Shown here: positions 44,709 through 53,583 of the stretch, piece by piece
Position numbering within the stretch: the first letter of the stretch is position 1
Layout of the letters: every line of letters begins with the position of its first letter
Origin: Kocuria coralli
GTDB taxonomy: Bacteria > Actinomycetota > Actinomycetes > Actinomycetales > Micrococcaceae
Reading direction: 5' to 3'
DNA length: 64,000 nt
NCBI RefSeq assembly: GCF_008831305.1
Contig: NZ_ML708613.1
Span: 62,001 to 126,000, forward strand
Position numbers and translations under genes: made by a program
The notes under the pieces: model-generated
Databases searched by the model: none
Seen by the model: only the letters and a program-made list of their open reading frames with translations
Told to the model about the DNA's origin: nothing

Positions 44709-46388
44709 TCACCCCAGTTCGAGCCGATCCCATGCCGCTAGGTCGGCAAGCATCTGCCGGTCGTGGGTCGCGACGACGACGGCGGCAGGGGTCGTCAGCA
44801 ACCCCTGCGTCAGCTCGTCCACCAGATTCGCCGACAGATGGTTGGTGGGCTCGTCCAGGATCAGCAGGTCAGGCCGTTCGGCCAGCCCCATCGCCAGGTG
44901 CAGCCGGCGTCGCTGTCCCTGGGACAACCCGCCGATGGGTGCCGCCCTGGCCCGGGAGTCCAGCAACCCCAGAGCCGTCAGGGATATACGTTCCTTCTCC
45001 CTCAGGCGGCCGTGCACGACAAGGCGCTGCACGTGAGCGGTGAACGCCTCCTGAGCCGTCTGCCGCGGGTCCCAGCGGGGCACTTCCTGGCTGAGATGCG
45101 TCACGCGAGCCCCCGAAAGATGCCCGACCTCTCCGGTGCTCGGTTCGAGGTCCCGGGCGAGCATCGCCATGAGCGTCGATTTGCCCGCCCCGTTCGGGCC
45201 GGTGACCAGCAGGCGATCGCCGCCGGAAATGCTCAGGTCTACCGATGAACGGGTGCGGTCTTCCCGGGTGATGCCCCGGGCACTGATGATGGGCAGGCCC
45301 CGCCGGGTCGTCAGCTCCGGCCAGGCGAGTTGCACCGGCGGTTCGGGCACGGTGATCCGGTGCGCCTCCAGCTCGGCCTGCCGTCGGCGCAGTGCCTGGA
45401 CGACGCCCGGTGCGCGAGACTGCCGCTGGTGCTTGCCGTGACCCTTCTCGGGCCGCCATCCGGTGCTGAGGCGGTCCTGCGCCTCGACGACCGCATCGGC
45501 CAGCCGCCGGTGCTCGGCCTGCTGGGCCTCGTAGGCCTGGACCCATTGGGCGCGGGCCGCCCGTTTCGCCTCCTGCCACCCCTCGTAGCCGCCCGAGTAC
45601 AGCTGGGGTCGCCCATCGGCGCTGGGATCCAGGTCCAGGAAGGTCCGGGCGACCTCCCGCAGGAGCCGGCGGTCGTGGGTCACCACCGCGAATCCGCCCC
45701 GGCGGTGCCGGAGGCTGTCCGCCAGGAACTCCAGGGCGGCCGAGTCGAGATGGTTCGTGGGTTCATCGAGCAGCAGGGTCTCGTAGTCGCCCGCCATGAG
45801 ACACGCCAGCTGCACCCGGTACCGCTGCCCCACGGAGAGACTCCCCAGGGGCGTGCTCCGGTCCCGGCAGGCGTTCAGGCCCTGCAGGGCCATATCGACC
45901 TGGCGCTCCGTGTCCCAGGCCTCGAGCCGGTTGCACGCCTCCAGGGCGTCCGCGTAGAGCCCTTCGGCTGCAGGGTTCCCCCGGGCCAGCTGCTCGGCCG
46001 TCTCGTCGAGGGCGCGAAGTGCCTCCCGTGAGGCCCGGGTCGCCGCGGCGATCACGGTTCCCACCGTCTCGTCGTTGCCGGCCTCCAGGACCTGCTGGGA
46101 GAGCCCCACGGTTCCAGCCCGGGTCACGGAGCCGGATCCGGCGCTGAGAACTCCCGCCAGTGCGTGGAGGAGCGAGGTCTTGCCCCGGCCGTTCTCGCCG
46201 ACCACCGCCAAGCGGGTGCCCTGCGCGATGGTGACGTTCACGCCGTCGAGAACCACGCGGCCCCCGCGCACGACGGTGAGGCCACGCGCGCCGACATGCG
46301 CAGCCGCACCGGCGGCCGGCGCATCGCCGTTATCGAGCTGAGCGTGCCGGAGATCTGCGTTCGTTGTTTCTGAGTGAGTCTTGTCCAA
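44709..46388 (-). CDS. ABC-F ATPase, probable ribosome-protection type
   Basis: 559 residues, start TTG 46388; no better start is in frame. Two ABC domains: Walker A GENGRGKTSL and GPNGAGKSTL, signatures LSVGQR and LSQGQR, Walker B LLLDEPTNHLD and LILDEPTNHLS. A charged linker (RAQWVQAYEAQQAEHRRL to KGHGKHQRQSRAP) replaces membrane domains. ABC-F proteins act on ribosomes, and actinobacterial ones of this size often give resistance to macrolides or lincosamides. A 14-codon ORF in its leader suggests attenuation control. Confidence 0.9.
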   Translation of the reverse strand: MDKTHSETTNADLRHAQLDNGDAPAAGAAAHVGARGLTVVRGGRVVLDGVNVTIAQGTRLAVVGENGRGKTSLLHALAGVLSAGSGSVTRAGTVGLSQQVLEAGNDETVGTVIAAATRASREALRALDETAEQLARGNPAAEGLYADALEACNRLEAWDTERQVDMALQGLNACRDRSTPLGSLSVGQRYRVQLACLMAGDYETLLLDEPTNHLDSAALEFLADSLRHRRGGFAVVTHDRRLLREVARTFLDLDPSADGRPQLYSGGYEGWQEAKRAARAQWVQAYEAQQAEHRRLADAVVEAQDRLSTGWRPEKGHGKHQRQSRAPGVVQALRRRQAELEAHRITVPEPPVQLAWPELTTRRGLPIISARGITREDRTRSSVDLSISGGDRLLVTGPNGAGKSTLMAMLARDLEPSTGEVGHLSGARVTHLSQEVPRWDPRQTAQEAFTAHVQRLVVHGRLREKERISLTALGLLDSRARAAPIGGLSQGQRRRLHLAMGLAERPDLLILDEPTNHLSANLVDELTQGLLTTPAAVVVATHDRQMLADLAAWDRLELG

Positions 46389-46498
46389 GGATCTGCGCTT
46401 TCGCTTCGTCTGCGGATCCGGGCATGACGAAACGCCGCCCGGAGGGTTCCTGGACGGCGGAGCAGGTCAGATCGAAAGGGGAGTGGACCGTGCCGCCG

Positions 46499-46543
46499 TC
46501 AGCGGGCGGTCCAGGGCTTCATCATCGCGATGGGAGAAGACAT
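46499..46543 (-). CDS. Candidate leader peptide upstream of the ABC-F gene
   Basis: A 14-codon ORF on the minus strand encodes MSSPIAMMKPWTAR and ends 110 bases before the ABC-F TTG. A TAGAAT -10-like box (46556-46551) lies about 7 bases upstream, so the mRNA may start close to the ATG. Many antibiotic-resistance genes are preceded by short ORFs whose stalled translation opens the downstream gene. Neither expression nor function is shown by the sequence. Confidence 0.45.
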   Translation of the reverse strand: MSSPIAMMKPWTAR

Positions 46544-46703
46544 GCCGTCGATTCTACTGGTTGCCCGACCATCCGCAGCCGCCCGGGCGTGTCATGCATT
46601 CCCGATCGTCGCCGAGATTCGGTAATTTCGTAGGTGTCGACGGTCGGCCAGGGACCGTAGCCCCGTGCCGGCCGGTAGTCCGCCGAGCGTCTCAGGGGTG
46701 ACC

Positions 46704-47231
46704 GTGTCAGTTTCACGTTGGAGCAGCGGCGGGTCCACGCCGGTCGCCTTGCGCCCGGTGGTCGCCGGAGACGAACCCTGGTTCCAGTCCCTGGCCGCCG
46801 ACCCCGCGGTCGTCGCCTATGTGGGTGACGGTCGCCCATGGTCGCCGCAGAAGGCCTCCAGGAGATTCGCGCAGGGGCTCAGGGCCACGAACTCCGCTTC
46901 CGCCGGTGGATGGTGGGTCATCCTCACCCCGTCGGGGCATGCGACGACGACGTCGAGAGCGGGCCTGGTCACGGCGGAGAAGGACCGCCAGGGGGCCCTG
47001 GAAATCGGCATCTGGGTGGACCCGCGCTGGTGGGGGAGAGGGCTGGCCAAGGGCGCGCTCAGGGAACTCGTGAACACCCTGCCGCGCCGTCTCACCCTGG
47101 TGGTGCACGTGGACCGGGCCAACACCCGTTCCATGAGGCTGCTCCGCACGGCGGGTTTCCAGGAGTCCTCCGTCCTGCCGCAGGCCTCCACCGGACCGAA
47201 GCTGATCCGGATGGAGATGCATCGCCGCTGA
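46704..47231 (+). CDS. GNAT-family N-acetyltransferase
   Basis: GTG 46704 after AGGGG is the preferred start; GTG 46698 is also possible and the frame is open to 46665. The protein has about 175 residues. It begins with VALRPVVAGDEPWFQSLAAD, contains LEIGIWVDPRWWGRGLAKGALRELV (the acetyl-CoA loop), and ends with TRSMRLLRTAGFQESSVLP. Similar to RimJ/RimL-like acetyltransferases. Substrate unknown. Confidence 0.87.
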   Translation: MSVSRWSSGGSTPVALRPVVAGDEPWFQSLAADPAVVAYVGDGRPWSPQKASRRFAQGLRATNSASAGGWWVILTPSGHATTTSRAGLVTAEKDRQGALEIGIWVDPRWWGRGLAKGALRELVNTLPRRLTLVVHVDRANTRSMRLLRTAGFQESSVLPQASTGPKLIRMEMHRR

Positions 47232-47279
47232 CGTGCAGATGACCATCTCCTGGGCCTGTTGACGGTCATCAGCACGTCA
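47229..47279. terminator. TGACGTGC hairpin after the GNAT gene
   Basis: Arms 47229-47244 and 47264-47279 pair at 15 of 16 positions; the left arm begins with the GNAT stop codon. The outer TGACGTGC and inner ATGACC are shared with the hairpin at 30909-30959. Confidence 0.7.
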
Positions 47280-47369
47280 CGGCAGCGGGCGGCGATAATG
47301 GGGCCGTCCGGTGGTGTCCCAAGGGTGATGTCTCAAAGACGGTGGCTCAAGACGGAGGAGTGCGTACGC

Positions 47370-48311
47370 ATGATCGAGATCGATATCGACGCCGCATCCG
47401 CTCGCCTCGACGGGGTGGCCCATCGCACGCCGGTCATGACCTCCTCGCGGCTGGACGCCCTGACCGGCACGCAGCTGTTCTTCAAGTGCGAGAATCTGCA
47501 GCGCGCCGGTGCCTTCAAGTTCCGCGGGGCGTACAACGCCGTGAGCCGTGCCCAGGAGGCGGGAGCCGGCGGCGTGGTCGCCTTCTCCTCCGGAAACCAC
47601 GCCCAGGCGATCTCCCTGGCCGCACAGCTGGCCGGCGTGCCGGCCACGATCGTGATGCCGGAGGACGCCCCGCGGATCAAGCGGGCGGCCACCGAGGGGT
47701 ATGGAGCGCGGGTGGTGGACTATGACCGCTACACCCAGGACCGGGTCCGCATCGCCCGGGAGATCGCGGAGCGGGAGGGCGCCGTCCTGATCCCGCCGTT
47801 CGACCACCCCGACGTCGTCGCCGGCCAGTCCACGGTCGGCCGTGAGCTGTGCGAGCAGGTCCCGGACCTCGACGTCGTCGTGACCCCGCTGGGCGGCGGG
47901 GGCCTGACCTCCGGGGTGGCACTGGCCGCCCACGCCCATCGGCGTGAGGTGGCGATCATCGGCGTCGAACCCGAGACCGGCAACGACGCCCAGCGCTCCC
48001 TGGCCGAAGGACGGATCGTGAGCATCGACGTCCCGAGGACCATCGCCGACGGCGTTCAGACGACGGCGCTGTCCCCCTTGACCTTCGCCATCATGCGGCG
48101 GGAGGGAGTGGAGGCCCGCACCGTCTCCGAGGAGCAGATCGTCCAGGCGATGCGGCTGATCGCCCACAACCTGAAGCTGGTGGTCGAGCCCACCGCCGCG
48201 CTCGGGCTGGCGTGCGTGCTGGAATCACCGGACCTCGCGGGCCAACGCGCGGGCATCGTGCTCAGCGGAGGAAACGTGGACATCGACCGGTACGCCGCAC
48301 TGCTCGGCTGA
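47370..48311 (+). CDS. Threonine/serine dehydratase-like PLP enzyme
   Basis: ATG 47370 follows GGAGGAG; the frame is open to 47259. The 313-residue protein is a single PLP domain without an ACT domain. The PLP lysine is Lys50 in AGAFKFRGAYNA; others are SSGNHAQAISLA, VVTPLGGGGLTSGVAL, and SGGNVDIDRYA. This matches catabolic threonine ammonia-lyase or serine racemase-type proteins. Which reaction it performs cannot be told from the motifs. Confidence 0.9.
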   Translation: MIEIDIDAASARLDGVAHRTPVMTSSRLDALTGTQLFFKCENLQRAGAFKFRGAYNAVSRAQEAGAGGVVAFSSGNHAQAISLAAQLAGVPATIVMPEDAPRIKRAATEGYGARVVDYDRYTQDRVRIAREIAEREGAVLIPPFDHPDVVAGQSTVGRELCEQVPDLDVVVTPLGGGGLTSGVALAAHAHRREVAIIGVEPETGNDAQRSLAEGRIVSIDVPRTIADGVQTTALSPLTFAIMRREGVEARTVSEEQIVQAMRLIAHNLKLVVEPTAALGLACVLESPDLAGQRAGIVLSGGNVDIDRYAALLG

Positions 48312-48370
48312 CCGCCCGCCCGCGATCATGCCCGTGATCCCGCCGTGGCCTCGTTGGCGGAGCCCGCCGG

Positions 48371-49354
48371 CTACTCGCCCTCGGCTCGACCGCTGCGCCA
48401 GTAGCCCATGAAGGCCACCTGGCCGCGATCCACGCCGATGTCGCGGACGAGATAGCGCCGGAGGCTCTTCACGACGGCGGCCTCGCCGGCGATCCACGCG
48501 TAGAAGGGACGTTCCCGGGCCTCGGCGTCGGACCCGCTGTCGTGGGCGGCGTTGGTGAGCGCTGCAGGCACCTCCCAGAGGATCCCCCGGTCGATGTCGA
48601 CGTCCTCGATCTCGGTGGCGGTGTCGCTGCCGGGCGCGGACACGCGCTCGGCGCTGACCGCGCGACGGACAGCCGGCTCGATCAGCGATCCGACCGGTGC
48701 GTCTCCGCGAGGCAGCCAGACTACCTCCAACCCGGCGGGGCCCGGGAGCTCCTGGATGTCGGCCTCCGTGGGAACCTCCAGCACGGCCTGCCCGGTGACC
48801 TCGGCGTCCTGGATGTGATCGAGGATCGAGGCGATGGCGGGCACTGCCGTCTCATCGCCGACGAGGAGGATGTGGCGGGCGTTGCCGGGATCGAACTCGA
48901 TGCCTCCCAGGGTGGGCTCTCCGTGCCTGGAGGGGCCGAGGACGTGCAGCCTGCTCCCGGGCTCGGCCTCCAGCGCCCAGCGGGAGGCGGGCCCGCTGTG
49001 GCCGTCGTCGTCGGTGTGCAGGACCATGTCGACGACGAGCTCGCGCGGCGCATCGCGCCACTCCCTCACGGTGTAGGTGCGCATGGTCCCCCGGACCGAG
49101 GGGTCCAGCTGGAGCCACGCCTGGTACCAGGAGATCCCGCTCTCCTCCTGCTCGGCGAGGAAACCGGGAAGATCGAAGGCCGGGCTGTCGCCCCGGGGCG
49201 GGATGATCATCTTTAAACGCTGGTCGCGAGGGTGATGGGGGATGCCGAAGTCCTCCATGCCCCCGCCGCCGAACGTGATGCGGCGGAAGCTGGGGCTGAG
49301 ATCCTCGACGGCGATCACCTCGGCCTCGAAGGCGCCGGTGGATGGGCGGGACAT
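48371..49354 (-). CDS. Siderophore-interacting protein (FAD-dependent ferric reductase)
   Basis: A 327-residue flavoprotein with the SIP order: an N-terminal FAD-binding barrel with RTYTVREWRDA, then HVLGPSRHGEP and LLVGDETAVPAIASILDH for the NAD(P)H domain, and a C-terminal YAWIAGEAAVVKSLRRYLVRD plus GYWRSGRAEGE. Such proteins reduce ferric siderophores in the cytosol to release iron. It is the last gene of the siderophore-uptake operon, 28 bases after the ATPase gene. Confidence 0.93.
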   Translation of the reverse strand: MSRPSTGAFEAEVIAVEDLSPSFRRITFGGGGMEDFGIPHHPRDQRLKMIIPPRGDSPAFDLPGFLAEQEESGISWYQAWLQLDPSVRGTMRTYTVREWRDAPRELVVDMVLHTDDDGHSGPASRWALEAEPGSRLHVLGPSRHGEPTLGGIEFDPGNARHILLVGDETAVPAIASILDHIQDAEVTGQAVLEVPTEADIQELPGPAGLEVVWLPRGDAPVGSLIEPAVRRAVSAERVSAPGSDTATEIEDVDIDRGILWEVPAALTNAAHDSGSDAEARERPFYAWIAGEAAVVKSLRRYLVRDIGVDRGQVAFMGYWRSGRAEGE

Positions 49355-49382
49355 AGTGCTCCTTGTGGTCGACAGGGGTGGT

Positions 49383-50222
49383 TCAGGGTGCGCTGCGCAC
49401 GCGTGCCTTCGGGATCACGAGCGGCGTGCCCGTGGCGGGGTCATCGACCACCAGGCACTCCAGCCCGAAGACTTCATGAACCAGGTCGGCGGTCACCACG
49501 TCCTTCGGCGCACCGTGCGCGAGGACGTGCCCGCCCTTCATCGCGATCATGTTCGTGGCGTACCGGGCGGCCTGGTTCAGATCGTGCAGCACGGCGATCA
49601 GGGTGTTTCCGGCCTGGTTCAGGTCTTCGAAAAGGTTGAGCAGGTCGATCTGGTGGGCGATGTCCAGGAAGGTCGTGGGCTCGTCCAGCAGCAGGATGGG
49701 TGTCTGCTGGGCGAGTGCCATGGCCGCCCAGACGCGCTGACGTTGTCCGCCGGAGAGCTCGTCCACGAGCCTGTTGCGCAGGGCTGCCACGTTGGTGACC
49801 TCCATGGCGTTCTCCACGGCGGCCTCGTCCGCGCTGCTCCACTGACGGATGAGGCCCTGGTGCGGGTAGCGGCCGCGGGCGACGAGATCGACCACGGTGA
49901 TGCCGTCCGGAGCGATGGAGCTCTGCGGAAGCAGCCCCACGATCTTGGCGGTCTCTTTCGCACCGTAGGACGAGATCGCCTTGCCGTCGAGGACCACGCT
50001 TCCGGCAGCCGGGCGGAGCAGGCGCGAGAGCGCTCGCAGCAACGTCGACTTGCCGCAGGCGTTGGGCCCGACGATCACCGTGAAGGATCCGTCGGGGACG
50101 TCCACGGAGAGGTTCTCCGAGATCACCCGCTTGTCGTAGGCGAGGGTCACGTCGTCGGCTCGCAGCCTCGGCTCCGCAGCCGGGGGCTGGGTCACGGCGG
50201 AATTCTCAAGATGCTGGGTCAT
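49383..50222 (-). CDS. fepC: Siderophore ABC transporter ATP-binding protein (FepC-like)
   Basis: A 279-residue ATPase with Walker A VGPNACGKSTLLRAL, Q-loop, signature ELSGGQRQRVWAAMAL and Walker B ILLLDEPTTFLD followed by an H-loop. The order and VARGRYPHQGL segment match FepC/FhuC. It overlaps the permease gene by four bases. It drives ferric-siderophore import with the two permeases and the lipoprotein encoded divergently. Confidence 0.95.
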   Translation of the reverse strand: MTQHLENSAVTQPPAAEPRLRADDVTLAYDKRVISENLSVDVPDGSFTVIVGPNACGKSTLLRALSRLLRPAAGSVVLDGKAISSYGAKETAKIVGLLPQSSIAPDGITVVDLVARGRYPHQGLIRQWSSADEAAVENAMEVTNVAALRNRLVDELSGGQRQRVWAAMALAQQTPILLLDEPTTFLDIAHQIDLLNLFEDLNQAGNTLIAVLHDLNQAARYATNMIAMKGGHVLAHGAPKDVVTADLVHEVFGLECLVVDDPATGTPLVIPKARVRSAP

Positions 50223-51295
50223 AGTTGTTTTCGTGCTTCCTGGACGAGAACGGCGACGAGGTACACGCCGCCGATGACGACGGTGACGACGCCGACCGGG
50301 ACCGATCCCGGGATGAGGTGCTGAGCGGCCGTGTCCGCGGCGAGCAGGAGCAGTGCTCCGACAGTGGCGGCGGCGCCGACGGGCGTGCCCGGGCTGTGCG
50401 TGATCCGGCGTGCGATCTGGGGTGCGGCCAGTGCGATGAACGCGATGGGCCCCGAGATCGCGGTGGTGATCGCGATGAGGGCGACGCCCACGGCCAGCAC
50501 CGCGAGCCGGGTGGGCTCGGTCCTGACGCCGTGCGCATGCGCGGCGTCGTCGCCGAGCTCGAGCTGGCGCAGCGGAGGGACGACGAGGGCGGTCAGGACC
50601 CCGAGGACGATCAGCGCGGGCAGGGCGGGTGCCAGGTCGGACCAGCCGACCAGGGAGAGGGACCCGGCGCCCCAGATCGAGGCCGCCATGGCCACCTCGG
50701 TCTGCGCGAGCAGCAGCAGGTAGGTGTTCACGGCGCTGAGCGCCGCTGTCACCGCGATGCCCACGATGATCAGCCGGAAGCCCTGGACCCCTCCGCGCCA
50801 GGCGAGGAGGTAGACGACCAGGGCGGTGATCAGCCCGCCCAGCAGCACACCCACGGACTCACTCAGGAAGGTGGAGCCGACCAGGGTGATCGACACGATC
50901 GCCCCGGTGTAGGCGCCCGTCGAGAAGCCGATCACATCGGGGGAGCCCAGGGGATTGCGGGTCAGCGTCTGGAAGAGCGCCCCCGAGGCGGCCAGCGCCG
51001 CCCCGAAGGCGACGGCGGCCAGCACGCGCGGCAGGCGCCACTCCAGGACGATCTTGCTCGCGAACCCCTGGTCGGTGAACGCCGCGGTGAGCACTTCGGG
51101 GATGCTGAGCGGATAGTCCCCGCTACCCAGTGCGACCAGCGCCAGGAGCAGCGTCAACGCCGTGACGACGAGGCCCACGATGAAGGAACGGCGGTGGACC
51201 CGGAAAGCCCCTCCGGGCACCGGGAAGCTGAGATGCCCGTCGCGGCCGGCCTGCGGTGAGACCTCGGGGCTGTTCTGGGATGCAAGTCCTGTCAT
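50219..51295 (-). CDS. fepG: Siderophore ABC transporter permease (FecCD type), second
   Basis: The start is ATG 51295 (MTGLASQNSPEV); longer open frames reading through from upstream are shadows of the first permease. The 358-residue protein has the FecCD pattern WRLPRVLAAVAFGAALAASG, QTLTRNPLGSPDVIGF and SGPIAFIALAAPQIARRIT. About nine or ten hydrophobic helices. Overlaps both neighbours by four bases. Confidence 0.93.
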   Translation of the reverse strand: MTGLASQNSPEVSPQAGRDGHLSFPVPGGAFRVHRRSFIVGLVVTALTLLLALVALGSGDYPLSIPEVLTAAFTDQGFASKIVLEWRLPRVLAAVAFGAALAASGALFQTLTRNPLGSPDVIGFSTGAYTGAIVSITLVGSTFLSESVGVLLGGLITALVVYLLAWRGGVQGFRLIIVGIAVTAALSAVNTYLLLLAQTEVAMAASIWGAGSLSLVGWSDLAPALPALIVLGVLTALVVPPLRQLELGDDAAHAHGVRTEPTRLAVLAVGVALIAITTAISGPIAFIALAAPQIARRITHSPGTPVGAAATVGALLLLAADTAAQHLIPGSVPVGVVTVVIGGVYLVAVLVQEARKQL

Positions 51296-52350
51296 AGCGC
51301 ACTCACCCGGTGCCGGCGTACGAGGACGATCAGGACGGGTGCGCCCAGGAACGCGGTCACGATGCCCACCTGCATCTCGCCGGTGGGCAGTACGAGACGT
51401 CCGAGGACATCGGCGGCCACCGTGAGGATGGGGGCGAACAGGATGGAGTAGAGGATGATCCACCGCTGGTCCGGCCCGACGATCCACCGGGCGACGTGGG
51501 GGATCATCAGGCCGACGAATGCGATCGGCCCGGCCATGGCGCTGGCCGCGCCGGCGAGCAGCGTGATCGCGATCAGCGAGAGGATGCGCGTGCGGATGAC
51601 CTTCGCGCCCAGAGAGCGGGCCAGATCGTCGCCCAGCGCGACGGCATTGAGGGAGGAGCCCAGATAGACGGCGAGGACGAGCCCGATCACCACGAACGGG
51701 GCGGCCGCGATGACGGGTTCCCACCCGCGATCGGCGAATGAACCGGCCTCCCAGGCGCGCATGCGGTTGAATGCCACCGGGTCGGCCAGGACGAGGGCGG
51801 TGGTGATCCCGGAGAGCACCGCGCCGATCGCCACCCCGGCCAGGGTGATCCGGACGGGGCTGGCCGACCCCCGCCCCACCGAGCCGATCAGGTAGACGAC
51901 CACCGTGGTGACGAGCGCGCCGCCGAAGGCGAACCAGACGTATCCCGCCGGGGCGGTGACGCCGAGCACGCCCACTCCCAGTGCCACGGCGAAGGCGGAG
52001 CCGTAGTTGACCCCGAGGATGCCGGGGTCCGCGAGTGGATTGCGGGTGACGGCCTGGATGAGCGCCCCGGCGACACCGAGGCCCATGCCCACGCACAGGC
52101 CCAGGACGGTGCGCGGCAATCGGAGATCGACCACTGCGTCGGCATCCATGCCGGTCGCGGTTCCGGTCAGCGCTCTCCACACGGTTCCGGGGGGAACATC
52201 CCGGGCGCCGAGCATGAGGCTCAGCACGATCACGAGCGCCAGGCAGGCCAGGGCGACCAGGAGCCCGGCCAGTCGCCGTGGCACTCCGGCCGGCTCCGTT
52301 GCCGCGGCAGCCTCCTTCTCGGAAGCGGGCGGCGACATCGTATTCACCAT
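51292..52350 (-). CDS. fepD: Siderophore ABC transporter permease (FecCD type), first
   Basis: Start ATG 52350, or the GTG one codon earlier. The 352-residue permease has LRLPRTVLGLCVGMGLGVAGAL, QAVTRNPLADPGILGVNYGSAF and AGPIAFVGLMIPHVARWIVG, the FecCD signature. It leads the minus-strand operon fepD-fepG-fepC-SIP. Its start lies eight bases from the iron box. Confidence 0.93.
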   Translation of the reverse strand: MVNTMSPPASEKEAAAATEPAGVPRRLAGLLVALACLALVIVLSLMLGARDVPPGTVWRALTGTATGMDADAVVDLRLPRTVLGLCVGMGLGVAGALIQAVTRNPLADPGILGVNYGSAFAVALGVGVLGVTAPAGYVWFAFGGALVTTVVVYLIGSVGRGSASPVRITLAGVAIGAVLSGITTALVLADPVAFNRMRAWEAGSFADRGWEPVIAAAPFVVIGLVLAVYLGSSLNAVALGDDLARSLGAKVIRTRILSLIAITLLAGAASAMAGPIAFVGLMIPHVARWIVGPDQRWIILYSILFAPILTVAADVLGRLVLPTGEMQVGIVTAFLGAPVLIVLVRRHRVSAL

Positions 52351-52357
52351 CACCCGG

Positions 52358-52376
52358 TTAGCTTAGACTAACCTAA
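52358..52376. promoter_or_regulatory. DtxR/IdeR-type iron box
   Basis: TTAGCTTAGACTAACCTAA matches the TTAGGTTAGSCTAACCTAA iron-box consensus at 17 of 19 positions. It sits between the divergent siderophore-uptake operon and the binding-protein gene, next to the fepD start. Iron-bound DtxR/IdeR would repress transcription there. Confidence 0.85.
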
Positions 52377-52487
52377 GCGATGATTGGTATCGGCCTGAAC
52401 AGACGCCAAGAGCTGGCCGGGGCGGCGCAAGCCGGGCTCACCGTACCAAGTCGCAGCGCCACATAGCGTGGACAACGAAAGGTCCTG

Positions 52488-53489
52488 ATGATGAAACTCA
52501 CCCTAAGGGCACTGGCGGGATTCGCCGCGCTCGGACTGCTGCTGACCGGATGCGCCTCGGGAGGCGACGGCGACGCGCAGAGCGCGGAATCCGGCTCCGC
52601 CGTGGAGGGAACCTTCCCGCAGACCGTAGAGACCGCGTTCGGCGATGTCACGATCGATGAGGCCCCCGAGCGCGTGGTCGCTCTCGGCTGGGCCGATGCC
52701 GAAACCGCCCTGGCGCTCGGCGTACAGCCTGTGGGGGCCTCCGACTGGCTGGCGTTCGGCGGCGACGGCGTCGGGCCATGGGCCGAGGGCGCGTACGACG
52801 AGTCCCCCGAGATCATCGAGACCCTCGAGCCCTCCTACGAGGCCATCGCGGCGCTGGAGCCCGACCTCATCCTCGACGTCCGCAGCAGCGGCGACAAGGA
52901 CCGCTACGACCGTCTGTCCGAGATCGCCACGACCATCGGCATCCCGGAGGGCGGCGAGAGCTACCTGACGACGCAGGACCAGCAGGTCGAGATGATCTCG
53001 ACCGCCCTGGGCGTGCCCGAGAAGGGCGAGGAACTGCGACAGGAGGTCGAGGACGCCAATACGGCGGTGGCGGAGTCGCACCCCGGCTGGGAAGGGAAGA
53101 CCGTCACGGCGGCTACGAAGACCAGCGAGGGCTGGGGCGCCTACATCGAGGGCAGCAACCGGGTGGATACCCTCGAGGGCTTCGGATTCGTGCAGAACCC
53201 CGTCGTGCAGGAGCTCCCGGTCGACGCGTTGGGATTCTCCGCCGACATCTCCAGCGAGGAACTCGACAAGATGGAGGCCGACCTGATCGTGGCCTTCCCG
53301 ATCTACATCGATTCCACGGAGATCACCGACGATCCGCAGTGGAAGGAACTCCAGGCGGTCCAGGAGGGCCGTGCGATCGTGATCGACGGCGATATCTCGG
53401 ACGCGTACTCGCTCGGGTCTCCGCAGGCCGCAATCTACACGGCCGAGAACCTTCCGCCGCTGATCGAAGAAGCCGTTCCCGGTCAGTAA
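52488..53489 (+). CDS. fepB: Ferric-siderophore-binding lipoprotein (FepB/FecB-like)
   Basis: A 333-residue lipoprotein: signal peptide and lipobox LLLTGCAS with Cys22. The periplasmic-binding fold has ERVVALGWADAETALALGV, ALEPDLILDVRSSGDKDRYD, and SAIYTAENLPPLIEEAVPG-type end. It captures ferric siderophore outside the membrane for the divergent permease operon. The gap holds the iron box. A second ATG is one codon downstream. Confidence 0.93.
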   Translation: MMKLTLRALAGFAALGLLLTGCASGGDGDAQSAESGSAVEGTFPQTVETAFGDVTIDEAPERVVALGWADAETALALGVQPVGASDWLAFGGDGVGPWAEGAYDESPEIIETLEPSYEAIAALEPDLILDVRSSGDKDRYDRLSEIATTIGIPEGGESYLTTQDQQVEMISTALGVPEKGEELRQEVEDANTAVAESHPGWEGKTVTAATKTSEGWGAYIEGSNRVDTLEGFGFVQNPVVQELPVDALGFSADISSEELDKMEADLIVAFPIYIDSTEITDDPQWKELQAVQEGRAIVIDGDISDAYSLGSPQAAIYTAENLPPLIEEAVPGQ

Positions 53490-53506
53490 CGGCACACCCT
53501 TCCGTC

Positions 53507-53560
53507 GAGTGGTGAGTTGAGCCGCCCATCGAAGCTGATGGGCGGCTCAACTCACTACTC
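53507..53560. repeat. GATGGGCG-core hairpin element after fepB
   Basis: Arms 53507-53530 and 53537-53560 pair over 24 bp, with one G/T position (G-U in RNA), around loop GAAGCT. It lies between convergent fepB and the gluconolactonase-like gene and can terminate both. The core CGCCCATC/GATGGGCG and TCGAGTGGT flank are shared with the selA-tail hairpin. Confidence 0.85.
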
Positions 53561-53583
53561 AGCGGAGAACTGGGTGGCTCCGG

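Noticed and set aside
50219-52180. A 653-codon fused permease
   Set aside because: The first 295 codons are an out-of-frame reading of the first permease gene; ATG 51295 begins the FecCD protein and overlaps the preceding stop.
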